From contig NC_092497.1 in NCBI RefSeq assembly GCF_047495875.1, forward strand, positions 330,850-394,849: DNA of 64,000 nucleotides, in the 5' to 3' direction. The stretch is from Pithys albifrons albifrons. Lineage: Eukaryota; Chordata; Aves; Passeriformes; Thamnophilidae. This document shows, piece by piece, positions 33,817 to 44,787 of this stretch. The translations under genes and the position numbers were made by a program. The notes under the pieces are model-generated. The model saw only the letters and a program-made list of their open reading frames with translations, did not search any database and was not told the DNA's origin. The first letter of the stretch is position 1, and each line of letters starts with the position of its first letter.

Positions 33817-34657
33817 GTGAGTTGTCTGAGGGAGACCAATTTTTTATCTACTTAAAGTTCTTGTAAAAAGATGGTTTTGAAAAGAAAAAAATCTTACACT
33901 CTCAGTGGAAGAGTTGTTCTTTCACGTGTGCCCGTAGTGGACTCTCAGTATGAGTCAAATCTGGATTTTTATTTCACCACCTAGAGTTTAGTGAAATGGC
34001 TTGTGAGGGAAAACCTTCAGGTGTTAATGACATCCTAGTCCTTCCCTTTTTCTTGTATTTAAATACTCACCAGCAGTTGCTCAGCAGTGAAATGCTCCAC
34101 ATTCAGGTCCTGGCTAGGTTTGCAGCAACATGTTCCCTCAAAAAGAGGAATAGTGAAGAGATGCCCATGTTGTGTTTGCTAAATCCTTCCTCAGCTCCTG
34201 TGGTTGTGACTCCACCTGCACAGTGTGCACAGGTGTACCTGGGACAGGGGAACACACACCCTTCTTAAAGAAACCAGGAAAACCTGGAATCTTAGGAAAT
34301 ATCATGTATTCTTTTACAAGAGAAGGCAGGAAAATTAGCAAGGCATCTAAACAAGATCCCTGAAATAATTTAAAGGGAGAAGAAAGCACGAAATCTTGGC
34401 CCAGGAAACAAGCTGTGCTGTGTTTATCACCCTGACAGCTGTAAAACAGTGGAACAAGTCTGACCTCTGGAAACTGCTGGTGACACAGAGCACAAGCATC
34501 CTGGTTTTAAGTGGGGCACTTACAATGCTTTGGAACAAATGTGACAAGTAATTAAGGTGAATAATTAAGGTGAATGACTAAGTAATATTGAATGCCTCCA
34601 TATGTGAAGATATTCCTAGAAATGCCAGTGTAACCCAAGCTGTGTGTGGCCTTGCAG

Positions 34658-34706
34658 GTGTGGGGATGAAGTTGACGGACGTCGGAATCGCAACCCTGGC
34701 CAAAGG
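34658..34706 (+). CDS. ALPK2: ALPK2 alpha-kinase domain exon 4
   Basis: The 49-bp exon encodes GVGMKLTDVGIATLAKG. The glycine-rich turn and the aspartate of LTD follow the human sequence and the GVGENLTD segment of TRPM7. The acceptor is GTGGCCTTGCAG and the donor is AAAGG|GTGAGT, phase 2. A 4.9-kb intron follows. Confidence 0.94.
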
Positions 34707-37700
34707 GTGAGTGAAATGGGGCTTCTCAGCACGGGGTTGTGCTTCACACATCTGTCTTCACAGTTAACATGGGCGTGGAGGGTGCACTGGGATGTGTTCT
34801 TACTTTAACTTTAGAAGAAATAATCCTCATCTGAGTCTTTCAACTTCTTTTTGTTCATATTTATGGGGACACACCTGTAATGGAAACACATTTATTTTGT
34901 TCTAAAAGGGTGGGACTACACTGTAGATTAGGCCTTGCTTTTTCTGCATGCCTCCCTTAAAACAGGGCATCAAAATGCATCCAAGGGCATTTGAGGAGTG
35001 ACACGAAGGGCTCTGGTGACAGCAGGTAAGGCTCCTGCTCCTCATCAGCTGGAGGAGGGTGGGGCTGAGCACGCAGGGCCAGCGCTGGGGACAGGGCAGG
35101 GGCAGTGCTTGTGCTGCCCAGGAGGGAGCGCTGTGCTCGGGGGCTGGGCCCAGCTGGGCTGTCGCTGCCCAGCACTCACAAACACAGGGGCCTCCACCTC
35201 CACACGCTGTGGCTGCGGCTGCAGCCAGGGACAGGCAGAGGGGGCACTTCAGGAAGCTGTTTCCTGGTGAGGGTGCAATGGCCTCAGCTCTTTTGGGGGA
35301 CTTAGATATAGGCCTGTAGTATTCCAACCTTAGTCCACTTCTCTGAAGTTGTTTAAAGCTGCTAATTATGCCACAGAGCCATGGATAGGAGTAGGCAGTG
35401 GCTGCTGGACAAGGAAAGTTGCTGGGGGAAAGTGCCTGTGACCAGTGCTGTAACTTCATATTCTTGTTTGAGAAACTGGCAGGAAAAGGTCATGTTCAGT
35501 CTTTATACTGAACTGAAGCTTGTCTATATACCTGTGGTATAGGAAAAACTTCACAATATCATTTAAATTATTAAAAATCTGACCTCAGAGTAGTCTGGGA
35601 AAATCCTGATCGTTTGCAGGCTGCCATCCGTTCAACCCTTAGTCTGATTTACTCTTTTAGCTGTGGATCCAAACTGAAAGCAGTTGAAACAAATGTTCAT
35701 TATCCTGTTACAAACTAAAGAAGTCATAAATATTTTACTTAGGTAACACTGTTCTCAGGAGTCACAAGATTTAGAAAAATGCTTTAGTGGATGTTGTCTG
35801 GCTCACTGTGGGAAGCGACTCCTGTGAAAATACATTTTGTGCTGGGAAGGAAGAAGGTGGAGTGAGGAAATGAATAGACAAGGCAAGCTGTAGTAAGGAT
35901 CACCTCAGGCATATAGAAAGGAAAATAATTTCCCTGCATGAACAACCTCCTAAAAATGTTGAGTATCATTTTGTTGGTCATTTAGCTAATGATATTCTTG
36001 CAAGATGACAGATTTCTCCTCCTCCTGTATTGTGTCTTCATGCTCCTTTCCTGGAGAGAACACCTCTGCATTAAAGTCTGCAGCTGGATTTTTAATTCCC
36101 TGAGGCTGGATGAGGACAAACAACTGAGTGCACAGAGCTCCTGTGTGTTGCTGGGTCTTGCTGCTTTGGGCAGTGTCCAGTCCTGCTGCTGAGAGCTGGT
36201 CTGGCCCCATGGGGAGGGGACCCATCCTCCTGCTGAGACACGAAAGGAGTGTGGGGCTGGTATGGCTCGAGCTGTTCTGTTAGAGATGATACAGAACTTA
36301 CTGGGTTTGTACTCCTGGACAGTGTCAGCAGTAACACTCTTCATAGGAACGCTGGTGGTGTGTTTTCCCAGGGAACAGGAAACCAGAGGAGCCCAAAGCA
36401 GTGGTGTGTGTGGTCAGTGCCCTGCAGAATCTGCACACAGTTCCTGTCAGGAGAGGGCGCAGCCGAGCTGGGAACCAGAGCCCCAGGGAAGCGCTGTTAG
36501 TGTGGCCACTGGGGCGCACCAGAGCCAGCAACCCAGCACCAAAATCTGCCATTCTGTAGCTTCTCTGGCGAACATAAACAGAAATAACACCGCGCAGAGC
36601 CTGGCTCAGAGTGCACACAGTGAGCCAGATTAGAGCTGTGCTCAAGTGCTAAGGGATTTATCCAGGAGTGGTGCACACAGAGGAGGGAATTGGGAGCATG
36701 GAGAGCCACAGACAGTGATTAACAGCAGTGCTGGTTGCCAGGTGTGGGTCTAAAACTGTCTAATTCTGGGTCATTGATAAGCTTAGCTTTACTGCACATG
36801 GTACCAAGAGGCATTGGGGAGTTTGAGCCTGAGGACAAATACAAGATTCCCCCTTCAGATTTAAGGAAGATTTGGTTTGGGCCAACCCCCAGCTGTCGAG
36901 TCTGGAAGATGGACCTCTGTGGGGTCTTGTTTCTGAGTCACCTGTCAGGGGTCACTAGTGGTGTGCAAGGAACAGCGTGTGGTGCTTGGGCTGGGAGGGG
37001 TTTGGTGTTCCTGAGCACAAACCCTCAGAGAGTGGGGCAGGCTGCACAGTTCAGAAGCCACAGGGGCTCTCCATGAGTGGAGACCTTCCCCAGCCACACA
37101 CCAGAGGCTGTGATGGCACAGCCGGGTTTGGACTGAGCTCCCAGCCCTGCCACATTCAGCAGTGATGGGGCTGTGCAGAACACACACTGTGGCCTGGGAG
37201 CACACAGGGCTTGTGAAAGCAGTGACTAACAAACAGCAAAGAGCTGTAGAACTCATGCAAAACTGTGCTCTCACATCTGTAGGTTTAGTTATTCCGTGGC
37301 CTGCTGTGAGACCTGGGGCTCTTTGCACCCTGCAGAGCCAAACCAGGCTCACTTGTGCCTTGCAGGTCCCACATGGCCGGGGGGTTACCTGGGGCACATC
37401 TGTAGCCACAGATCAAATGCAAACCCATTATTTAAGGGAAGGGAGATATGAGGATGGCTTGATTTAGGAGCAAAGCTAGTAAATCAAAATACTCATCTGA
37501 TTTTAATGTAAGTGTTCTGTCTCTTGGGTGCAAGATGCTCCTACTCATACAGCAAATATTTTTGGCATTTCTTGAATTCTAAAGCTAAAAGTATTTAGCA
37601 GAGCATTCAATTATTCATTTAAAGTGCCTCTTACTTTTAGGATTGTCTGAGCAAGCACTACTGTCTCTGCTCTTTGTGCAGATGTTCCTTCAAAGACACA

Positions 37701-39579
37701 GGAATTGACAAGTCCCAGACACAGATAGCAAAGCTGTTCAGACAGGTTTTTATTTACTTCATAAGAAAAGTGGATTTTTTATAGCTCAACTTTCTCTCCA
37801 ACATTATTTTCACGAAGGCATGAGTATTATCAGAAGAAAAACACAAGAACAACTTTTCTTAAGCTGCAACAAAAAGGCTACTTAGGAACAAAGAGAGGGA
37901 AAGCGAGAGGCAGAGTGTGGTAATCCTGCAGCTCCAGATGGGCCCAGAGCAGTGGCATTCCTCACCTGATGGATGGCCCTGGAGGTCACTGGTCAATAAT
38001 ATTCCTGCACAGTGCAGGAGAGGTGAATCCTCTTGGTCAGTCCTGCAGGTAGCAGAGGGAGCAGATCTGCCTTAAGCTACATGGAGCACAAGGTCCCCTC
38101 GGCCGTGCTGCTGTGACCAGCAGTGACACCCCGTGGCAGTGGAAGGGGCTGGAACACTGGCACCTCCAGGAAAGGCCCAGTGGTTCATGGAACACTCATG
38201 ATAAATGAATAAAAGGGTTTCAGTCCAGGTCATCGCTGTCTGCTGGCAGTGCATGCTCTGCTCAGGCCAGCTCTGGAGTTGGGATCAGTGCTGGATAGAA
38301 GAGATTCCCATGCTGGGGGCAGGTGTGTTTGCTGTGGGACTCGTGTTTGCAGCTGTGTCTGGAGCATCACCAGCACACCCACAGGCTCTGGAGAGGAGCT
38401 CAGGAGGAAAGTGTCACATCTGTAATGTCTGCAGAGGAGCAAGAGAACAGCTGATGATCCTGCTGGGCTCCAGCATGTAGTGCTGGAGTGACAGTGACTC
38501 TGCTCTTCACCCCTCTTTGGGTAAACAAGCACACATGGACTTGGAGAGGAGAGGGAAGAAAGAGCTTTGAGGTCCAGCTGGCTGTCCATAGCCAGGAGAG
38601 GGGGGCTCTGGAGCAGAGCTGTCCAGCCCTGTCAGGAGCTTGACCTCAGAGCAGCAGTTCTCTCTTCAGCACTGGGCACTCTGGCTGAGGAAGGAGGTGG
38701 TGCAGCTGCTGGCAATGAACGTGTTGTGTTCATTGCAGTGCTAAGTCTCATTTGGTCTCGTGCAGTGATAACTCACAGTTCCCCTGTGAGGACAGTGGAT
38801 GTCCAGGGAACCAAGAGAATAGGGAAGAACAGGCACAAGTTACCAAAAGATGAAAAGGAGAACCCTGGCTTTTCTTCTTCCTTCTCCATTCTGGGAACTT
38901 GACCAAAAATTGCTCCTTTGAAGAGCAGGTACAGCTTTTAAAATAAGCTGATGCAGTGTAAAAAGCAGGTCCTGGAAGTCCTGTCAGCAGCCAGCAGCAG
39001 AGTAAGGACAGTGGGGGCTTGGGAGCTGGATGGGCTGGATGGGACTGCCTTCCTCAGGGACATTCCCTGCCTCCTGCCCCGAGAGGCTTCGCTCCTTGAG
39101 ATCCCACGAGCAGCCAGGGCAGAGGAGAAGCACAGCTTGGAAGTTATGTCCATGCCTGGATGTGAACAGCTTCTGGTTCTGACAACACTTTGTGCAACAG
39201 CCTTATCTGTTTGTGGGGGTCAGCAGAACTGTGCACAGAGAATGATGTAGCGTGGATCTCACCTGTATGTTACTAAGACAAAAGTAGCCAGCAAACAATT
39301 GTATTCTCAACTACATCCATGAAAAACAGTAGCCAGGACCCACAGAGCTTTGCCCCTGTGATGTTTTTCCCTCTGCTGTCACCACTTGTTACCCAGTTCC
39401 CTTCACCTCTCACAGGCTCAGTTGGGGTTTCTGTGACAGTACTTCTCAAGCCAGCATGGGTGGAGGAGACTTGCTTAATGTTTTCAAGTTGCTTATGGGT
39501 CAGAAATCACGCTGTGCCTCCCTGTGCTGAAAATTAATTTTGAAATCCCATTTGGCTTTTTTTTTCTTTGTTGCTACAG
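34707..39579 (+). other. Last intron of ALPK2
   Basis: A 4.9-kb intron, the longest within the kinase domain. No exon-like sequence in ALPK2 frame was found. A minus-strand AATAAA near 37,750-37,760 and repeat-like composition around 37,640-38,230 hint at an old LTR, but I could not find termini or a target duplication. The rest has no recognised feature. Confidence 0.5.
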
Positions 39580-39814
39580 ATACAAAGGGTTTAAAGGCAA
39601 CTGCTCCTTTTCCTTCATTGAGCAGTTCAGAGCCCTCCATCAGTGCAATGTGTACTGTGAGATGCTGGGGCTGAAAGCTCTCCGACCCACTCACCAAAAA
39701 CAGAGGAAAGCAACACCCACGAAAAGCAAAAACCTGCCAAACTCATCGACTGTAAAGAAAATGGTGCCCAAGAAGGCAAGAGAACAGAGAGACTTCATTC
39801 CTTCAGAGCACTGA
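39580..39814 (+). CDS. ALPK2: ALPK2 last coding exon (zinc-binding C-terminus)
   Basis: The 235-bp exon encodes [16 protein letters not shown], then [19 protein letters not shown], then a basic tail, ending at TGA 39812-39814. The motif H-x-C-x3-C (HQCNVYC) reproduces the zinc-ligand spacing of alpha-kinases. The tail ([13 protein letters not shown]) is Lys/Arg-rich as in human. The acceptor is CTTTGTTGCTACAG. With all exons joined from Met 18092 the product is about 1,838 residues, against about 2,170 in human, the difference lying in the disordered part and the missing N-terminal Ig. Confidence 0.95.
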
Positions 39815-40320
39815 GTTGCACTGTCCTACCTTGTGGAACTGCTCTCGAGGACACGTAGCGGTGACAGGCACTGTGACCTGAGGGGAGAACTCTGGTCTTT
39901 TGCCTTTTGGCTTGATTTTGGAGTCATCCTGATGCTGATGTCAGCAATGAAGGAAGGAGCTGCTTCTATGCTCTTGGTGCCTGAGATTTAACACTGGGGC
40001 AAAGGTTTGAAGACAAACTAAGCCATCTCTGGATTATTTTACAACCCTTCTGTGGATTAGTATCTGCACATTCTGAGTGCAGCACAGTTCATTGAAGAAC
40101 ATCTTCCCTTCTCCATGTCTGTGCCTGTGGCCCTGTGGGTTCAGCTGCTATGGAAACATCAATATATTTAAAATGCCACAGTGCAAGTTTTGCACAGTAT
40201 TATTGCTAAGGCTGCTATAGAAAAAACGATTTTTGCATTTATAATCCTACTATAATTCTGCTCTTGTAATTTTTTCTCCCACTTACATATGTTGTATTAA
40301 ATGACAATGCCATTCATGAT
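39815..40320 (+). other. ALPK2: ALPK2 3' UTR (proposed)
   Basis: Sequence after the stop codon becomes AT-rich and reaches an ATTAAA polyadenylation variant at 40296-40301 about 480 bp downstream. A canonical AATAAA also occurs at 41983-41988, so a longer 3' UTR is possible. The exact end cannot be fixed from sequence alone. Confidence 0.5.
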
Positions 40321-43300
40321 TGGACATATCTGTATATTTCCCCCCAGCCCTCCCTTCCCAAATTAGCACCTTTATGGTCCTCAGAAAGCAGTTTATTCAG
40401 CTTAAAAACAGCAGCTTCTGTGATTCTCCGTTGAATCCCTTGCTTTCCATGCAAGCTTCCTTGAGTCTACACCCCCATGTTACAGTACTGCTGGGGTTGT
40501 AGGACAGGTTTGGAGTCTGTGTGGCCAAACAGCTCCCTCTGAAATGACCATCCCATCCGGAGGGGATGTTGGGACTCGCAGTTCCAGCCACGATAAGTAC
40601 AGTGACAGAAACTCTCCTGCCTGCAGCGTTGGTGGCACATCCAGGCTGGGCATCCTGAGCTCCCTGCACACCTAAGGGACACCTTCCCAAAGGAACTGAG
40701 AACCAAGTGCAGGCCAGCTGAAAACAAAATGTTGAAATAGGTTGGATTAACTGTGCCCAAGGCTGGCTGTGTCTCTCCATTGAGGGCAAGGGAAGTGGGG
40801 TCAGACAGACCCCTGCAGCTGAAATTCCTGCTGCCACGTGGGATGAAGTTCTTCTGAGTGGTGCTGAAGCATTTGAGATTTTGGTAGTTCTCTGCTAACT
40901 GAGGTGCAGGAGTGCTGCTGCAGAACTTAGTCTTGCTGTGTAGTCTTTCATATGGTAGATAAGCTGATTATTTGACTTTTCTTTCACAGTATTTAGTGCT
41001 TTAAAACCCATGGTAATGTTTTCCTAAAAGGCCTAAGGCATTTCAGTGTCTATGTCCATATCTACAAAGTATTAGACACGTAACTCTTAAGATGATCTTT
41101 TTTTCCCAGAGGTGTCTGTAATCCTTAGGACTTTCTTGCTCAGTGGAACCAGGCTCCTTAGTCCCTTTTCAAACAGAACCTTGGGCACATTTGGAAGTGT
41201 CACCTGAGTGTTCAGAAGTGTTCATGGTGGCAGTGAGTGAAGGAGAATCCCTTGGCCCTCCAGGGACTCAAGGAGACAGCTTGAGATGCAGCACACAGTG
41301 CTGGGAGTCTCTGTGGGCTCTGGTTCCAGCTTTAGAGCTTCAATAACCACCTCACCAACACATAAAGTCAGGGAGTACAGATAACAGCCTGGTTCTGAAA
41401 TATGAGTCTGGAGTGCAGAAGAATCTTCTCTGGAACTGGAAAACTGGGAAACTTGTAGAACATCTGTGGCAGTTTTAACCTCTGCACAGTGATAGACCCT
41501 TGCCATGGAAATGAAGTTATTCTTCACGTTTCCAAATGGCCAAAGCCAAGACTGCAAGTCCCAGGTGTGACTGCCTGGCTGGTCCTGCTGAACTGACCAT
41601 TGCCACGCTGTGCTGCCTGTTCCAGCCCCTGTGGGTACTCCTTGTATGGATCCCCTGGGCCAGGGCTCCACAGCTCCAGGGGCAGCTCGTGTGTCTGAGT
41701 GCTGAGCCTTGGCTGGTTGTCCGTGGAAAGAGATGTGAGGTGAGGGAGGATCCCATGAGAAAACAGGCCACTCCTTTCCTCCTGCCACACAGCAAGAGAA
41801 GTCTGTGTGCAGTGGTTATTGGAGGAGCTTTTCAGTGTAACTCCTCAGCTTCACCTCACAGAACCTACCAGGGAACTGCAGGGATGTTGCTCCATCATGC
41901 TGTAATTTCTTTTTTTCTTTCCTTCAAGAAACTTCAGTATACCTAATGCTTGTGTGGTGTTGGAAAGGGCATGTTGCTCTACAATAAAAACCTCAGTATA
42001 AGTCTCTCAATGTTGAGCACAGTAGTAAGACAGTGACAGAGAGAATTAATCTGCATTGCTGTCCTGCTGCAGAGCACCAGGGAAGGTTGGGAACCCTCTG
42101 CCCATGTGGATGTTTGCCTGAATATTTAAATGAGTTTTCTTTACCAGCACCACACACAGGAGCTGGGGAGCCTGCATTGCCATTGCACCACATTCTGCAC
42201 CTCTGTAGGAGTGAGGGCTGCAGAGCAGGCTGTGGGGACACTGCCAATCCTAGAGCCATCCAAAATGCCAGCCCTGGATCTGCTGTGCTCAGGCCAGGAA
42301 TGCAGGAGGCTTATGGAGATGCTTTTCAAGTCAGAAAGCTTGCAGTGCCAGTGATGGGAACAGAGCAAGGAGCATGGAACAGACTCCCTGGAGAGCACTT
42401 GTGTGTGGGAAGGAAGGGGAGGGGTTCCCTTGCCCAGCCAGTTCCAGGTTAAGGAGAAAAGGAGCTGCTGTGCAAACTGCACACACAGGGCCTTGCAGAC
42501 AAGCTCACTTCTGCTTTCCTCCTGCAAAGCCAGGGGAAAGGGAAAGTTCTCTTGCCCACTCTGCCCCCCAGCTCACCTGTAAAAAGATCCCCTCAGACTA
42601 AAGCTCCCTCTCAGCAAAGACTTTTTTAAAAATAAGCCATAATTATCTGCACTTCTGCTGATTTCACTGTGAGTCTGCCATAAAATATCGTGGGTGTGCA
42701 AGGACTGTGATTTCCTGAGTCTTGGATGGTGGGAGAGCACTGGCTTTGAGATCCTGACTGGTTATGGATGGCTGAGGTTGTTTGTGGTGGCAGAGCAGTG
42801 TCACTGGGTAGTGTTGATGCCTTACAGGTGCCCAGCCCGTGCCAGAGGTTTGGTCTGACCCAACACATCAGTCTCTTTACAGTTCATTTGTCTGCTCCCT
42901 GCAGACACAGGACAGCCTTGTGCTGTGGGTCAGCCCAGCCCTCACCTCTCCCCTGCCACCTTTTCACTCAGAACTTGATGCCTTTTTCTTTTTCACAGCT
43001 AAAAGCTCAGCACTGCCCCATGTTCCTGTTCAAACACACAGTGGAGAGGCACTTGGTGTTGTGAATATTGAGGTTACTACTCCCATTGCAAATCAGCTCA
43101 GCATCCTGTGGTCCTAAATCTTGGATGGGTCACTGGGATTTAGGCTCCTCAGTGCAATGCTGGTGCCTGGCTTTCGTTAGGCCTTTGAAAGTTCCTGCAG
43201 ATAATCCCTATTCCTTACAATAGTTTTCAGAAGAATTTCTGTGGGGAAATAGTGACTGTTCCCAAACCAGTAGGTTTAAAACATGCAGTGTGCTTGCATG

Positions 43301-43857
43301 TGCACAAATCATCCACTCTGCTGTGACATGGGAGCAAAGCTGAAAGCACATGGAACCTGGATAAATGATGTTTCAAATTGGAAACAATAGACTTTTATCA
43401 GAATTTTGAAAAGTGTTCTGTTTGAAGAATGTCATAAGCACCTCAGTCAATTAATATTCTAAATGAAATTGTATGTAATTTGGTGCCAAAGCAGGAGCCA
43501 GGGTTTCACTCCATTAGCTAATTGGCTTCAGTTTTCTATTCTCCTGGTCAGTTCAACAGGAAAAAGAAAATCCCAAGCTGGCCTCTCAGAGATGATCACA
43601 GCCCTGTTCATTCCAAGGAAATCCACATTCCCAGTGAGGACATGATAGTGATGATTCCTTAAGGTTTCTTGTGTGCTCTGTGGTGAGATGTGGAGGTGCA
43701 TGTAGGAGAGAATGGGTTTCCCACAGACTGTGGTGCCTTTGGTTGTGAAAGCAGGAGCAGAGCCACTCTGCTGTCCGTGCACCAGGGCTGTTTATTCCTC
43801 AGCACAGTGGGAGGATGCAGTGCCAGAGGTCCCAGACTCCCTGAGCCGCTGCCTTGT
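40321..43857. other. Intergenic sequence between ALPK2 and miR-122
   Basis: No protein-coding exon, repeat array or mobile element that I can support. AATAAA at 41983 (plus strand) could be a distal ALPK2 poly(A) signal. A minus-strand AATAAA at 43796-43791 lies about 60 bp downstream of the miR-122 hairpin. Confidence 0.5.
43791..43796 (-). terminator. Candidate poly(A) signal of the pri-miR-122 transcript
   Basis: AATAAA on the minus strand, about 60 bp downstream of the miR-122 hairpin. In mammals the primary transcript (hcr) is polyadenylated with the hairpin near its 3' end, so the position fits. Any AATAAA could occur by chance. Confidence 0.4.
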
Positions 43858-43938
43858 CTGCCAGTAGCTATTTAGTGTGATAATGGCGTTTGATAGACTG
43901 GACACAAACACCATTGTCACACTCCACAGCCCTGGGAG
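43858..43938 (-). ncRNA. MIR122: microRNA miR-122 precursor hairpin
   Basis: On the minus strand the hairpin contains the intact miR-122-5p (UGGAGUGUGACAAUGG plus UGUUUG, 43926-43905) and the 3p arm (AACGCCAUUAUCACACUAA..., 43890-43869), separated by a short loop with GUCCAGUCUAUC-type sequence. The lower stem pairs CCAG with CUGG. miR-122 is the abundant vertebrate liver microRNA, which in mammals tunes cholesterol and lipid genes. In human it lies between ALPK2 and NEDD4L on the strand opposite ALPK2, as here. The identity of both arms is essentially certain; precursor ends are estimated. Confidence 0.97.
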
Positions 43939-44774
43939 CAGGTCCTTGGCCCATGGGAGCAGTGAGGGATGCACATTGCAGGCTTCAGCCTGGGCAGTTT
44001 CAAAGATCTGCAAAACAGAGACATGACCATGTTTGTGCATATTTATGTGTGACACGTGAGCATTCTGACAAGTGGGACACAGGGCTCTGAATCGCTGTGA
44101 GGTGACTGTTTTGTCTCAGCCAGCTGTAGCCATGTAAAAGTGGCTGTAGGAGTGCCCTTACAGGCCAGGGAGAAGGTAATCTGTGCTGTCCTAGAGACAA
44201 CTTCCTGAAGGAAGGGATGGCTCATCCCTGCAAGGACCTGTGTCTTCCTCTTATTCTAAGAGACAGCTCGGAATCCGCACCAGACTTCTATGGCTGTGTC
44301 AAAGCTGAGGAGTCATAATGGTAGAAATTATATTTGATTTCCATACACTTGTTTTAGCAGCATTTTTGAGTAGCCCACACTCGAGCCAAGAGTTTGGTCT
44401 GTACTCCTGGTCTCACTGCTGTTGTCGTGTTCCTTGAGGACATTTCAGAACCCATGAAACAGGGAGTAGGGACTGTGGCCAGCATCCGGGGCTGTGGGGG
44501 CCATTTCTGCACAGGCCAGGTTTCCAGTGTAGCTGGGCAGAGGGCAGAGTGTTTCTCTGTGTGTTCTCTGCTTGCCCAGTAACGTTTCTGCCCACCCTCA
44601 GTGAGTAGAAAACATCCCCTAAAAGATCCTGTCAGAGCACACCAACATTCTGCACAGGGATTTGTAGCCCATGGAAAGTCAGTTTTATGCCATCATCACA
44701 TCTGAGTGCTGCAGGGAAGCAGAGAAAATAGAGAGAGGAGCACAGGGGAGGGAGGAGGGCAGAATCCAGGGCTG

Positions 44775-44787
44775 AGGTCAAAGGTAG
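44775..44787. promoter_or_regulatory. DR1-like nuclear-receptor element upstream of miR-122
   Basis: AGGTCAAAGGTAG is one perfect half-site, a one-base spacer and an imperfect half-site. This is the DR1 layout bound by HNF4A and related receptors, which control miR-122 in mammalian liver. It is about 850 bp upstream of the hairpin in the direction of transcription. A single match of this length has limited weight. Confidence 0.3.

Noticed and set aside
37640..38230. Possible second LTR in the last ALPK2 intron
   Set aside because: A minus-strand AATAAA is present, but no matching TG/CA termini or target-site duplication could be found.
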